64,000 nucleotides of DNA from Microvirga arabica (GTDB taxonomy: Bacteria > Pseudomonadota > Alphaproteobacteria > Rhizobiales > Beijerinckiaceae). The notes beneath the pieces are model-generated. The model worked only from the letters and a program-made list of their open reading frames with translations. It was not told the DNA's origin and did not search any database. Numbering within the stretch: the stretch's first letter is position 1; every line of letters starts with the position of its first letter. Location of the stretch: positions 1 to 64,000 of the forward strand of contig NZ_JAFBID010000008.1 in NCBI RefSeq assembly GCF_016811235.1. The letters are read 5' to 3'. This document shows positions 52,285 through 60,625 of this stretch, piece after piece. Position numbers and translations under genes: made by a program.

Positions 52285-53499
52285 TCATACGAACAGACTC
52301 AGCTGTTCCGGCTTCTCGATCAGCCGCTCGCGCAGGTCGAGCTTGTCGAGCCGCGCTTTCGGATGATGATCGGCCGTGATGAGGAAGGGCTTGGCGCGTT
52401 TCAGCCCGGAGGTGAGGCGGGCGACATCCTCCAGGCGCAGGGTCGTGTGCTTGCGCGCCACCACGATCTTGTCGACGGCGCGGGCGCCGAGGCCCGGCAC
52501 GCGCAGCAGCATCTCGCGATCGGCCCGGTTCACATCCACCGGAAAGCGGTGGCGGTTCTTGAGGGCCCAGGCGAGCTTCGGGTCGACATCGAGGTCGAGC
52601 ATGCCTTGTTCGGTGCTTGAAGCGATCTCGTCCACGTCGAAGCCGTAATAGCGCAGCAGCCAATCGGCCTGGTAGAGCCTGTTCTCGCGCATGAGCGGCG
52701 GCGATTTCAGGGGCAGGATCGCGCTCGAATCCGGAATCGGGCTGAAGGCGGAGTAATAGACGCGCTTCATGGCGTAATGGCCGTAGAGCGTGGCCGACTT
52801 GCGCAGCACATCCGCATCCGTCGTCTCGTCCGCGCCCACGATCATCTGCGTGGTCTGGCCGGCGGGCGAGAAATGGCGCCGCTCCTCGCGCGCCTCTTCG
52901 ATGCGCTCGGACATCTGCTCCATGGCGGTCTCGATCGATGCGCCGTCCTTTTCCGGCGCCAACTGCTCCAGGCTCTTCTCCGTCGGCAGTTCGAGGTTGA
53001 TCGACAGGCGGTCGGCCCACAGGCCCGCCTCCTCGATGAGCCAGGGGCTCGCCTCGGGAATCGTCTTCAGGTGGATATAGCCGCGAAAGCCATGGTCGCG
53101 CCGCAGCTTCTTCGCCACCAGGATCATCTGCTCCATGGTGTAGTCGGGCGAGCGGATGATGCCGGAGGACAGGAACAGGCCCTCGATGTAGTTGCGCTTG
53201 TAGAACTCCACCGTGAGCGTCACCACCTCGTCCACGGAGAACTTCGCCCGCTTCACATTGGACGAGCGCCGGTTCACGCAATAGGCGCAGTCGAACAGGC
53301 AGTAATTGGTGAGCAGGATCTTGAGCAGGGACACGCAACGCCCGTCCGGCGTGTAGGCGTGACAGATCCCGGTCCCAACCGTGGAGCCGAGACCATCGGG
53401 ATCCGACTTGCGCTTGGGCGCCCCCGAGGAGGAGCAGGAGGCGTCATACTTCGCCGCGTCCGCCAGAATGCGCAGCTTCTTCGAAAGCTTCTCGTCCAT
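52285..53499 (-). CDS. Putative DNA modification/repair radical SAM protein
   Basis: This 404-residue radical-SAM enzyme is the partner type always found with DUF4130/UdgX proteins. The iron-sulfur cluster motif CLFDCAYCVNR (CxxxCxxC) is at about 68-78, followed by GLFLSSGIIRSPDYTMEQM and a SAM-binding barrel (to about 290). A C-terminal helix-hairpin-helix, DREMLLRVPGLGARAVDKIV, suggests DNA binding. The substrate is unknown. The ATG at 53499 was chosen because family members start MDEKLSKKLRILADAAKYDA. The gene is followed by a palindromic repeat and then the UdgX fusion. Confidence 0.92.
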   Translation of the reverse strand: MDEKLSKKLRILADAAKYDASCSSSGAPKRKSDPDGLGSTVGTGICHAYTPDGRCVSLLKILLTNYCLFDCAYCVNRRSSNVKRAKFSVDEVVTLTVEFYKRNYIEGLFLSSGIIRSPDYTMEQMILVAKKLRRDHGFRGYIHLKTIPEASPWLIEEAGLWADRLSINLELPTEKSLEQLAPEKDGASIETAMEQMSERIEEAREERRHFSPAGQTTQMIVGADETTDADVLRKSATLYGHYAMKRVYYSAFSPIPDSSAILPLKSPPLMRENRLYQADWLLRYYGFDVDEIASSTEQGMLDLDVDPKLAWALKNRHRFPVDVNRADREMLLRVPGLGARAVDKIVVARKHTTLRLEDVARLTSGLKRAKPFLITADHHPKARLDKLDLRERLIEKPEQLSLFV

Positions 53500-53597
53500 C
53501 GGTCTTCCGCAGAATTGTTCGTGTTTTGTTCTAGCATGAAGATAGGGTGCTGGCGAGGGCTTCAGGAGAGGGGCGGGAGGTCGCATAGGGAGGCGGT

Positions 53598-53700
53598 GGT
53601 GTCATCCTCGGTGGCCGTAAGGCCGGGAAGGGGACCCATGGCGCTGAGCGGCTGAGTGGATTCCCTTCCCCTCCGCTGCGCTTTGGGCGGGAATGACACC
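53598..53700. repeat. GTGTCATTCCC-family palindromic repeat, copy 2
   Basis: GGTGTCATCCTCGG and GGGCGGGAATGACACC form the ends (103 bp). The interior GTGGATTCCCTTCCC is shared with the repeat at 24435-24535. It fills most of the 338-bp gap 53500-53837 between the radical-SAM gene and the TRAP operon. The rest of the gap holds no further feature that I can see. Confidence 0.75.
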
Positions 53701-53837
53701 AAGGTTCGAGAGCATTGCCCACTCCTCCGGCACAAAGCGGCGCAAGCTTATGCATTCAATCCCAGACAGGCCCTTGCCCTTACCCACCGTGACGGTAAGC
53801 TCAGCCTGCGCGTCACGACCGGGAGAGAACGCTTCGC

Positions 53838-54383
53838 ATGATCAGAACCCTGCTCGACGGTCTCTATCTCTTCGCCGGATATCTGGCAGGCGTCTTCCTG
53901 ATCACGATCTTCCTCCTGATGATGACTCTCTCGCTCGGACGCGAGTTCGGGATCAACGTCCCGGCGGGTGACGATTACGCCGCCTGGTCCATGGCCGCGA
54001 TGGCGTTCTTAGGTCTCGCCCACACCTTCAGGTCGGGCGAGCTGATCCGCATCGGGCTGGTGCTCGAACGGCTTCCTGCCGGCGCGCGGCGCGGCATCGA
54101 GATCCTGTGCCTTCTCATCGGCACGGCGGTGATCGGGTTCTTCGCCTGGTACGCGGTGCACATGACCTATGACAGCTGGCGCTTCAACGACATGTCCCAG
54201 GGAGCGGTCGCGGTGCCGCTCTGGTTTCCCCAGCTCGGTTATTCGATCGGCCTGACGATCCTCGCGATCGCGTTCATCGACGAACTCGTGCACGTTCTCA
54301 GAGGCCATGGGCCGCGATACGAAAAACCGCCGGCCGAAACGCCGGAGGAGATCGTCAACCGCGCAGCCGAGAGCGGGCTCTAA
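53838..54383 (+). CDS. TRAP transporter small permease (DctQ)
   Basis: This small membrane subunit of a TRAP transporter has 181 residues and four helices (about 8-32, 46-65, 88-112, 130-155). DctQ landmarks are MAAMAFLGLAHTFRSGELIRIGLV and YSIGLTILAIAFIDELVHVL. The C-terminal tail is charged. It is followed after 3 bp by the large permease and then by the binding protein, so all three subunits of a sodium-driven organic acid importer are present. Confidence 0.9.
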   Translation: MIRTLLDGLYLFAGYLAGVFLITIFLLMMTLSLGREFGINVPAGDDYAAWSMAAMAFLGLAHTFRSGELIRIGLVLERLPAGARRGIEILCLLIGTAVIGFFAWYAVHMTYDSWRFNDMSQGAVAVPLWFPQLGYSIGLTILAIAFIDELVHVLRGHGPRYEKPPAETPEEIVNRAAESGL

Positions 54384-54386
54384 ACG

Positions 54387-55703
54387 ATGTTTGCAGATCT
54401 CGGCCTCGTCACCACCGCCACCATTCTCCTCGGCCTGCTCATGGGCCTCCTGGCCCTAGGGGTCTGGATCGGAATCGCGCTGCTGATCGTGGGGTTTGCG
54501 GCCATCCTGATGGTCACGTCGGTTCCCATCGGGCCGGTGCTCGCCACCACCGTGTGGTCGAGCTCCGCCTCCTGGTCTCTCGCGGCCCTGCCGCTCTTCA
54601 TCTGGATGGGCGAGATCCTCTTTCGCACGCGCCTGTCCGAGCAGATGTTCCTCGGCCTCGCGCCCTGGCTCAACTGGCTGCCCGGGCGCCTGCTGCACGT
54701 GAACGTGGTCGGCTGCGGCGTGTTCGCGGCGGTGTCGGGCTCGTCCGCCGCCACCTGCGCGACCATCGGAAAGATCGCGCTGCCAGAATTAAAGAAGCGC
54801 GGCTACGACGACCTGATGAGCCTCGGCAGCCTTGCCGGCTCCGGCACCCTCGGGCTTCTCATCCCGCCGTCCATTCCCATGGTGGTCTACGCCATCGCGG
54901 CGAATGTCTCGGTGATCCAGGTCTTTCTTGCGGGCTTCCTGCCGGGCCTTCTCGTGATGGCGCTCTATTCCGGCTACATCACCCTGTGGTCGGCCCTCAA
55001 TCCGAAGAAATCCCCGCCGCCCGAGCCGCGCACGAGCCTCGGCTACAAGCTGCGGAGTTCGGCCAAGCTCCTGCCGGTCCTGCTGCTGATCGCCCTCATC
55101 TTCTGCGCGCTTATCTTCGGCTGGGCGACGGCCACCGAATGCGCCGCCTGGGGTGTGACGGGCGCTCTCATCCTGGCCTGGTGGTCGGGCACGCTCACCT
55201 GGGCGACGTTCCGCGACTCTCTGTTGAGCGCCACGCGCCTCACCGTCACGATCATGCTGATCCTGGCGGGCGCGGCCTTCACCACGGCCGCCATGGCCTA
55301 TACGGGCATTCCCGCGGCGCTCGCCGCCTGGGTGGAGTCGCTTGAGCTGTCGCCCTACGTGCTGATCGCGGCGCTCACGGTCATGTACATCCTGCTCGGC
55401 TGCCTCATCGACGGCATCTCGATGATCGTGCTCACCACCGTGGTGGTGCTGCCGATGATCAAGCAGGCGGGCTTCGACCTGATCTGGTTCGGCGTCTTCC
55501 TCATCATCCTGGTCGAGATGGCGCAGATCACGCCGCCGGTCGGGTTCAACCTCTTCGTGCTGCAGAACATGAGCGGGCGCGACAGCTTCACCGTCGCCAG
55601 GGCGGCGCTGCCGTTCTTTTTCCTGCTCGTGGCGGCGGTCGCCATCATCACGGCTTTTCCGGACATCGCATTGTGGCTGCCACGGCTCGCCTTTCCGGGA
55701 TAG
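54387..55703 (+). CDS. TRAP transporter large permease (DctM)
   Basis: This 438-residue large subunit is of the TRAP-T type with about twelve membrane segments. DctM family blocks are FIWMGEILFRTRLSEQMFLG, CGVFAAVSGSSAATCATIGK, LAGSGTLGLLIPPSIPMVVY (the Na+-binding hairpin), LGCLIDGISMIVLTTVVVLP and MAQITPPVGFNLFVLQ. It carries the ion-coupled transport step; DctQ precedes and DctP follows 31 bp later. Confidence 0.93.
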   Translation: MFADLGLVTTATILLGLLMGLLALGVWIGIALLIVGFAAILMVTSVPIGPVLATTVWSSSASWSLAALPLFIWMGEILFRTRLSEQMFLGLAPWLNWLPGRLLHVNVVGCGVFAAVSGSSAATCATIGKIALPELKKRGYDDLMSLGSLAGSGTLGLLIPPSIPMVVYAIAANVSVIQVFLAGFLPGLLVMALYSGYITLWSALNPKKSPPPEPRTSLGYKLRSSAKLLPVLLLIALIFCALIFGWATATECAAWGVTGALILAWWSGTLTWATFRDSLLSATRLTVTIMLILAGAAFTTAAMAYTGIPAALAAWVESLELSPYVLIAALTVMYILLGCLIDGISMIVLTTVVVLPMIKQAGFDLIWFGVFLIILVEMAQITPPVGFNLFVLQNMSGRDSFTVARAALPFFFLLVAAVAIITAFPDIALWLPRLAFPG

Positions 55704-55734
55704 GATCCACCATAACCAGAGGGAGAAGGATCAC

Positions 55735-56718
55735 ATGAAGCATATGACACGACTGGGCCTCAGCCTCGCCGGCGCGCTGCTGCTGGCAGCCCCCGCCATG
55801 GCGCAGACCAAATGGAACCTGCCGGCCGCCTATCCGGCCGACAACTTCCACACCGAGAACCTCACCCAGTTCTCCAAGGACGTGGCGGACGCGACCGGCG
55901 GCAAGCTGCAGATCACCGTTCATCCCAACGCCTCGCTCTTCAAGGCGCCGGAGATCAAGCGCGCGGTGCAGACCGGCCAGGCCCAGGCCGGCGAGGTGCT
56001 GATGTCGCTGCACGAGAACGAGGATCCGCTCTACGGCCTCGACGTGGTGCCGTTCCTCGCCACCTCCTTCGACCAGTCGAAGAAGCTGTGGGACGTGCAG
56101 CGCCCGGCCATCGAGAAGAAGCTCGCCGGCCAGGGCCTGATGCTGCTCTTCGCCGTGCCGTGGCCGCCGCAAGGTATCTTCGCTAAGCAGGACATCAACA
56201 AGGTCGAGGACCTGAAGGGCGTGAAGTGGCGCGCCTACAACGTGGGCACCTCGCGCATCGCCGAGATCGTCGGCGCGCAGCCCGTGACCGTGCAGGCGGC
56301 AGAGCTGCCGCAGGCGCTCGCCACCGGAGTGGTCACCACCTTCATGACCTCCGGCGCAACCGGCTACGACGCGAAGGTGTGGGAGTCGCTGTCGCACTTC
56401 TACGACACGCAGGCTTGGATTCCGAAGAACATGACCTTCGTCAACAAGGCGGCGTTCGATGCTCTCGACAAGCCCACCCAGGAGGCCATCCTCAAAGCCG
56501 CCAAGACGGCCGAGGAGCGTGGCTGGCAGACGGCTCAGGAAAAGACCAAGTGGTATCTCGAGCAGTTGGCCAAGAACGGCATGAAGGTGCAGCCTCCCGG
56601 CCCCGAGCTGAAGACGGGCCTGCAGAAGGTGGGCGAGCAGCTGACGGCCGACTGGCTGAAGAAGGCCGGCAACGACGGGCAGGCCATTGTGGATGCCTAC
56701 AAGAAGGCCGGGTCGTAA
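55735..56718 (+). CDS. TRAP transporter substrate-binding protein (DctP)
   Basis: This periplasmic binding protein has 327 residues with a signal peptide at 1-23 (ending AMA-QT). It has the conserved Arg that salt-bridges the substrate carboxylate in GVKWRAYNVGTSRIAEIVGA, the helix QLTADWLKKAG, and QALATGVVTTFMTSGATG. This indicates a carboxylate substrate such as a dicarboxylate, keto acid or sugar acid. GGGAGAAGGA precedes the ATG by 6 nt. Confidence 0.9.
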   Translation: MKHMTRLGLSLAGALLLAAPAMAQTKWNLPAAYPADNFHTENLTQFSKDVADATGGKLQITVHPNASLFKAPEIKRAVQTGQAQAGEVLMSLHENEDPLYGLDVVPFLATSFDQSKKLWDVQRPAIEKKLAGQGLMLLFAVPWPPQGIFAKQDINKVEDLKGVKWRAYNVGTSRIAEIVGAQPVTVQAAELPQALATGVVTTFMTSGATGYDAKVWESLSHFYDTQAWIPKNMTFVNKAAFDALDKPTQEAILKAAKTAEERGWQTAQEKTKWYLEQLAKNGMKVQPPGPELKTGLQKVGEQLTADWLKKAGNDGQAIVDAYKKAGS

Positions 56719-56738
56719 TCCTGCTCATTCACTCACCC

Positions 56739-56818
56739 GTCATGCCCGCACTTGTTGCGGGCATCCACGTATTCAAACCTCTTAAAACGTGGATGGCCGG
56801 GACAAGCCCGGCCATGAC
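56739..56818. repeat. GTCATGCCCGCACTTG-family palindromic repeat
   Basis: GTCATGCCCGCACTTGTTGC with CATCCACGT at the left and ACGTGGATGGCCGGGACAAG with GCCATGAC at the right pair to form an 80-bp hairpin just after the TRAP operon. The left half is repeated at 24200. It may act as a transcription end. Confidence 0.75.
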
Positions 56819-56837
56819 GAGGGGAGTTTGAGAAGCC

Positions 56838-57260
56838 TTACGCCAGCGTGAAATCCATCGTGATCTCGGCGTTGAGCACCTTCGACACCGGGCAGTTCTT
56901 CTCGGCCGCGCGCGCGAGTTCCTCGAATTTGGCCCGGTCGATGCCCGGCACGTTGGCGTTCAGCGTCAGGGCCGATTTCTTGATCGCAAATCCGCTGCCT
57001 TCCTGTTCGAGGGAGACCACCGCTTCCGTCGCGAGCTCGTTGGGCGTGAAGCCCGCGCCCTGGAGCTGGAAGGCGAGCGCCATGGTGAAGCAGCCTGCGT
57101 GCGCGGCGGCGATCAGCTCTTCCGGGTTCGTGCCCTTCTCGTTCTCGAAGCGGGTCTTAAAGGAATAGGGCGTCGAGGACAGGACGCCGGAATCCGAGGT
57201 GAGATGGCCGGTGCCCTCCTTGCCTGTGCCCTGCCAGACGGCTCTTGCCTTGCGGTTCAT
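56838..57260 (-). CDS. osmC: OsmC-type peroxiredoxin
   Basis: This 140-residue organic hydroperoxide reductase has both catalytic Cys residues, AAHAGCFTMALA (about 56) and EKNCPVSKVLNA (about 122). The N-terminal strand block RKARAVWQGTGKEGTGHLTS and TNPEELIAAAHAGC mark the OsmC rather than the Ohr branch. OsmC detoxifies organic peroxides and is commonly stress-induced. The ATG at 57260 has GGAGATC just upstream. No EcfG promoter is evident. Confidence 0.92.
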   Translation of the reverse strand: MNRKARAVWQGTGKEGTGHLTSDSGVLSSTPYSFKTRFENEKGTNPEELIAAAHAGCFTMALAFQLQGAGFTPNELATEAVVSLEQEGSGFAIKKSALTLNANVPGIDRAKFEELARAAEKNCPVSKVLNAEITMDFTLA

Positions 57261-57410
57261 TCCTGATCTCCTTGTGCGGTGAGGTTGGTGATCTAGGACA
57301 GGTCGCGTCAGCCTCCAGGCCTTGTTCTGCAAAGCCGGCTTGTGGCGCTGCCGTCTTGAGCCTTGCCCGGCTGCCTTGTATGCGGTGTCCTGCATAGAGA
57401 CGAGAAACGC

Positions 57411-57947
57411 ATGTCGAATCCCCTCTCCGCCGAAACCGTTCCGGCCATCGAAACGGACCGCCTCACCCTGCGGGGGCACAGGCTCGACGACTTCGACGAC
57501 TACCTCGCGCTCTGGACCGATCCGGAGGTGACGCGCTTCATCGGCGGCCGGCCTTCGATGCGTGAAGAGGTATGGGGGCGGCTGCTGCGCAATGTCGGAC
57601 ATTGGGCGTCCCTCGGTTTCGGCTACTGGGTCATCGTCGAGAAAGGGACCGAGCGCTTCATCGGCGAGGTCGGGTTCGCGGATTTCCGACGCGAGATCGA
57701 GCCGTCCCTCGACGGTATGCCGGAAATCGGCTGGGCGCTCGCGCCCAATGCCCATGGCAAAGGCTATGCGACGGAAGCCACGCGCGCCGCCATCGCGTGG
57801 GGCGACGCGCATTTCGGCTCCCGGCGCACGGCCTGCATCATCGCGCCCGAGAACGAGCCGTCCATCCGGGTGGCGGAAAAATGCGGCTACCGGGAGTTCT
57901 GCCGCACCACCTACAAGGACAAGCCGACGATCATGTTCGTGCGGTAG
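57411..57947 (+). CDS. GNAT-family N-acetyltransferase
   Basis: This 178-residue RimJ/RimL-like acetyltransferase has IETDRLTLRGHRLDDFDDYL at the start, WTDPEVTRFIGGRP, GYWVIVEKGTERFIGEVGF, the acetyl-CoA loop EIGWALAPNAHGKGYATEAT (Q/RxxGxG/A variant NAHGKGYA) and NEPSIRVAEKCGYREF. The acceptor (protein N-terminus, ribosomal protein or antibiotic) cannot be fixed. It is convergent with the DUF2239 gene, 25 bp apart. Confidence 0.87.
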   Translation: MSNPLSAETVPAIETDRLTLRGHRLDDFDDYLALWTDPEVTRFIGGRPSMREEVWGRLLRNVGHWASLGFGYWVIVEKGTERFIGEVGFADFRREIEPSLDGMPEIGWALAPNAHGKGYATEATRAAIAWGDAHFGSRRTACIIAPENEPSIRVAEKCGYREFCRTTYKDKPTIMFVR

Positions 57948-57972
57948 AGGCGCTCCGTTCGCTGGAAGGGGT

Positions 57973-58551
57973 TCATGCCTCGCTTACGAAGGCGGAGCCG
58001 GCCAGCCGCTCGGCATGGTCGCGAAGATCCTTGGGCCATAGGCGGATCAAGGCCTCGAAAAGCTTCTGATCCCCGGCAAAGAGGGCGCGCGAGGCCTCTT
58101 CGAAGCCCGCTTCGTCTCCGGCGAGCGTCGACATGAACCGATAGAGCGCCTCCCGCGACTGCCGCACCCGGTCCTTCGCCTCGTTGCTGCGCCGTGCCTC
58201 CTCGACCAGCTTGCGCAGGGCCACGGAGGCGCCACCCGGCTGGGCGTTGAGCCATTCCCAGTGCCGCGGGAGCAGCGTGACTTCGCGAGCCACGACACCG
58301 AGCTTGGGCCGGCCCGGTCCCCGCGGCTCCGGCTTGCCGGAGGTCTGCTCCAGCCGTTTCACCACATCGTCCGCCGTTCCGCGGAAATCGATGTCGACGA
58401 CCCGGCAGGTCTCGTCTTCGAGGATCAGGATGGGGGTCCCTTGGTCCTGATCGAGGGAGGCCTTGGCCTTTGCCGCGACCGTCGCGAGATCGCCTGACGC
58501 GATCCGGCGCATACCCGCGAAGGCCGTGTAGGTTTGGTTTTCGTCAGCCAT
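57973..58551 (-). CDS. DUF2239 family protein, possible ribbon-helix-helix regulator
   Basis: This 192-residue protein has an N-terminal domain (about 8-70) with YTAFAGMRRIASGDLATVAAKAK and ILILEDETCRVVDIDFRG. A basic linker GRPKLG at 79-84 is followed by REVTLLPRHWEWLNAQPGG and ALRKLVEEAR, which reads like a ribbon-helix-helix strand and helices. A C-terminal helical bundle (about 125-190) follows. DUF2239 has no assigned function; a DNA-binding role is my inference. Two identical 8-bp palindromes stand in front of the gene and could be its operators. AGGGG precedes the ATG at 58551. Confidence 0.78.
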   Translation of the reverse strand: MADENQTYTAFAGMRRIASGDLATVAAKAKASLDQDQGTPILILEDETCRVVDIDFRGTADDVVKRLEQTSGKPEPRGPGRPKLGVVAREVTLLPRHWEWLNAQPGGASVALRKLVEEARRSNEAKDRVRQSREALYRFMSTLAGDEAGFEEASRALFAGDQKLFEALIRLWPKDLRDHAERLAGSAFVSEA

Positions 58552-58587
58552 GATCATCCCCTGCAGCAATAAGCGAGGCAGGGTTTT

Positions 58588-58623
58588 ACCCGGGTTAAAA
58601 ACCCATGTCAATAATACCCGGGT
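58588..58623. promoter_or_regulatory. Paired ACCCGGGT palindromes upstream of the DUF2239 gene
   Basis: ACCCGGGT occurs at 58588-58595 and 58616-58623, centres 28 bp apart, each flanked by T-rich left and A-rich right bases. They lie 37 to 72 bp before the start codon, consistent with a two-site operator for a dimeric repressor. Confidence 0.55.
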
Positions 58624-58637
58624 GAAATAGGCTGGGG

Positions 58638-59189
58638 CTAGGGCCCGTCCTGGTCCTCATCGCGCTCGCCCTCGACAATCCGCCGCGCCACATCGAAGCG
58701 GAAACCCGCGCGGGCCATGGCGGCCAGGTCCTTGTCGCGATAGGGCGCCCGCTCGCCGGGACGGAAGGGGCCCAGCTTGCGGCGGCGGGCAAAGGCGCGG
58801 GCTGCCTGCTCTTCGTCGCCTTCTTCTCCCTCCAAGGCTGCCGCGATGGTGCTCCGGTCGACGCCCTTGGCGGAGAGTTTCGCCTGGATGGCGCGCGCCG
58901 ATCCGCCCCGGCGGCGTAAGGATGCGACGCGCGCTTCCGCATAGCGGGTGTCGTCGATGAGGCCGATCTTCAGGCTCTTTGCCACCACCTCGTCGATCAT
59001 GTCGTGGAACTCGGCCGGATCCTCGCCGCGCAGGCGGCAGCGCTTGTCGACCTTGCGCCGCAGCACCCGGCGCAGGTTCTCGGCCGAGGAGGCATAGCGC
59101 TCGAGGTAGGACATGGCGGCTCGCTGCAGATAAGCCTCCGACACCTTGCGCGGCGGCTTGCGGACGGGTTTGCCGGTCTCGTCCGTCAT
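58638..59189 (-). CDS. recX: RecX-family regulatory protein
   Basis: This 183-residue RecX-like protein, which in characterised cases inhibits RecA filaments, is built from helical tandem repeats: AMSYLERYASSAENLRRVLR, VAKSLKIGLIDDTRYAEARV and RGGSARAIQAKLSAKGVDRS. The family tripeptide context LSAKGVD is well kept. The acidic C-terminus is short. recA is not in the window. The ATG overlaps the PAP2 gene stop by 4 bp, so the two are co-transcribed. Confidence 0.85.
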   Translation of the reverse strand: MTDETGKPVRKPPRKVSEAYLQRAAMSYLERYASSAENLRRVLRRKVDKRCRLRGEDPAEFHDMIDEVVAKSLKIGLIDDTRYAEARVASLRRRGGSARAIQAKLSAKGVDRSTIAAALEGEEGDEEQAARAFARRRKLGPFRPGERAPYRDKDLAAMARAGFRFDVARRIVEGERDEDQDGP

Positions 59190-59938
59190 TCCGGCTTGTC
59201 GTCGGATGAGCGCGAGGTTTCGCCGGGTTTCTCCACCTGGCCGCGGCGCTGCAGCTGAAGTGCCACGAACCAGCACAAGGCTGCCCAAGCCGCGCCCACC
59301 GACCAGCCGGCCACCACGTCGCTCGGCCAGTGAACGCCGAGATAGACGCGGCTGACGCCGACGAGCAGGGTCATGATGATGGCCAGCCCCATGATGAAGG
59401 CGCTGGCGCGCCGGCTCTTCTCCACGCGGGCGAGCAGGGCCCCGAGGGTCAGGTAGGTGATGGCCGACATCATGGCATGGCCGCTGGGAAAGCTCGCGGT
59501 GTAGATCCGGGTGGCGTGGGGCACCAGATCCGGGCGCGGCCGCTCGAAGCCCATCTTGAGGCCGGTGGAGATCAGCGTGCCACCGACGATGGCGACAATC
59601 ACCAGAAGCGCTGCGCCCTGCCTGCGGGTCATCATCAGATAGACCCATGTGGCCAGGGTGATGATCGACAGAATGGCGTAACCGCCAAGGCCGGTGATGT
59701 CTCTGGCCGCTTCCTCCACCCAGGAGGGGCCGAGGGGATTGGCCGGATTCTGCGGATCCCGGAGCGCCAGCAGAAGCTCGCTGTCGAGCGCATGGGTCTC
59801 GCCCTCCTGCACCTCATCGGCAAGCGTGATGAAGGCCCAGGCGAAGAAGCCGGAGGCGGACACGGAGAGCAGCGGGCCGACCTCGTTGAGACGCAGGCGC
59901 AGCCAGAGGCGGGTGGCGGGGGCAAGAAGCGTGTTCAT
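59186..59938 (-). CDS. PAP2-family membrane phosphatase
   Basis: This 250-residue integral membrane phosphatidic acid phosphatase type 2 protein has about six helices. The tripartite active site is complete: KMGFERPRP (motif 1), ASFPSGHAMMSA (motif 2, His) and SRVYLGVHWPSDVVAG (motif 3, catalytic His). A long periplasmic loop lies between the first helices (about 45-80). Substrates of relatives include undecaprenyl pyrophosphate and phosphatidate. The tail is polar. Confidence 0.9.
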   Translation of the reverse strand: MNTLLAPATRLWLRLRLNEVGPLLSVSASGFFAWAFITLADEVQEGETHALDSELLLALRDPQNPANPLGPSWVEEAARDITGLGGYAILSIITLATWVYLMMTRRQGAALLVIVAIVGGTLISTGLKMGFERPRPDLVPHATRIYTASFPSGHAMMSAITYLTLGALLARVEKSRRASAFIMGLAIIMTLLVGVSRVYLGVHWPSDVVAGWSVGAAWAALCWFVALQLQRRGQVEKPGETSRSSDDKPE

Positions 59939-59983
59939 GATCCCCTGGACATAGGAAAGTCTGAGGCGTCTGGCGAGAGGCGT

Positions 59984-60625
59984 CTACCAGCGCAACCAGC
60001 GTCTGCCGAGTTTGGCCCCGATGAAGCTGACCGCCAGAGCCGCCGGCACGTGCCATGCTGCAATGTAGAGAAGCGAAGGCTCCGGACAGTGCAGCACGTA
60101 CAGCATGGAGGTGACGCCGACCGAGAGCAGCCCTGCCATGGCGCCCTGAAGGCCGGGCTCAATCGGCGCACCCTGTTTCAGCACGCCGAGAGCCGCGATC
60201 AGAACGGGGAGGGACAGGCCCGAAACCAGCAGGAAGCAGTTCAAGGGATCCTCGCCGATCAGGCGTCTTGTCCAGGTCGATGAAGGGTGCAGGATCAGTT
60301 CGATGGCGACTCCCACAAGGAGCAGCAGAATGGGCCATGCAAGGGTGCCGAAGCCGATCCGAGCGTCAGGCCGCTGCATCAGAAGTGAGAGGCGGAACGC
60401 GCAGATCGTCAGGGCCAGAGCCGCCATCAAGGTCACGGCCGTGGTGAGGTTGGGGCCATGGGCGAGGTGCGGACTCGGAGCGAGGAACAGGAGAATCACC
60501 GCAGCCACGAACAGGCCCGACACCAGGAGCGCTGCCATAAGCCGTGCAGCCGCCAACCGGCCTCCGTTCTGCGGCCTGTCCGGCAGATCCCTTGCAAGGG
60601 CGTGAATGAGATGATCCGTCTTCAC
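59984..60625 (-). CDS. nrsF: NrsF-type anti-sigma factor (DUF1109)
   Basis: This 213-residue inner-membrane protein has six helices (about 28-50, 60-80, 95-112, 128-150, 158-178, 188-206) and the DUF1109 features HALARDLPDRPQ at the N-terminus and two Cys (DPLNCFLLVSG, VLHCPEPSLLY) in the periplasmic/transmembrane half. NrsF of Caulobacter holds SigF and releases it when the conserved Cys pair senses chromate, cadmium or oxidation. The GTG start overlaps the sigma gene stop by 4 bp. Confidence 0.88.
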   Translation of the reverse strand: MKTDHLIHALARDLPDRPQNGGRLAAARLMAALLVSGLFVAAVILLFLAPSPHLAHGPNLTTAVTLMAALALTICAFRLSLLMQRPDARIGFGTLAWPILLLLVGVAIELILHPSSTWTRRLIGEDPLNCFLLVSGLSLPVLIAALGVLKQGAPIEPGLQGAMAGLLSVGVTSMLYVLHCPEPSLLYIAAWHVPAALAVSFIGAKLGRRWLRW

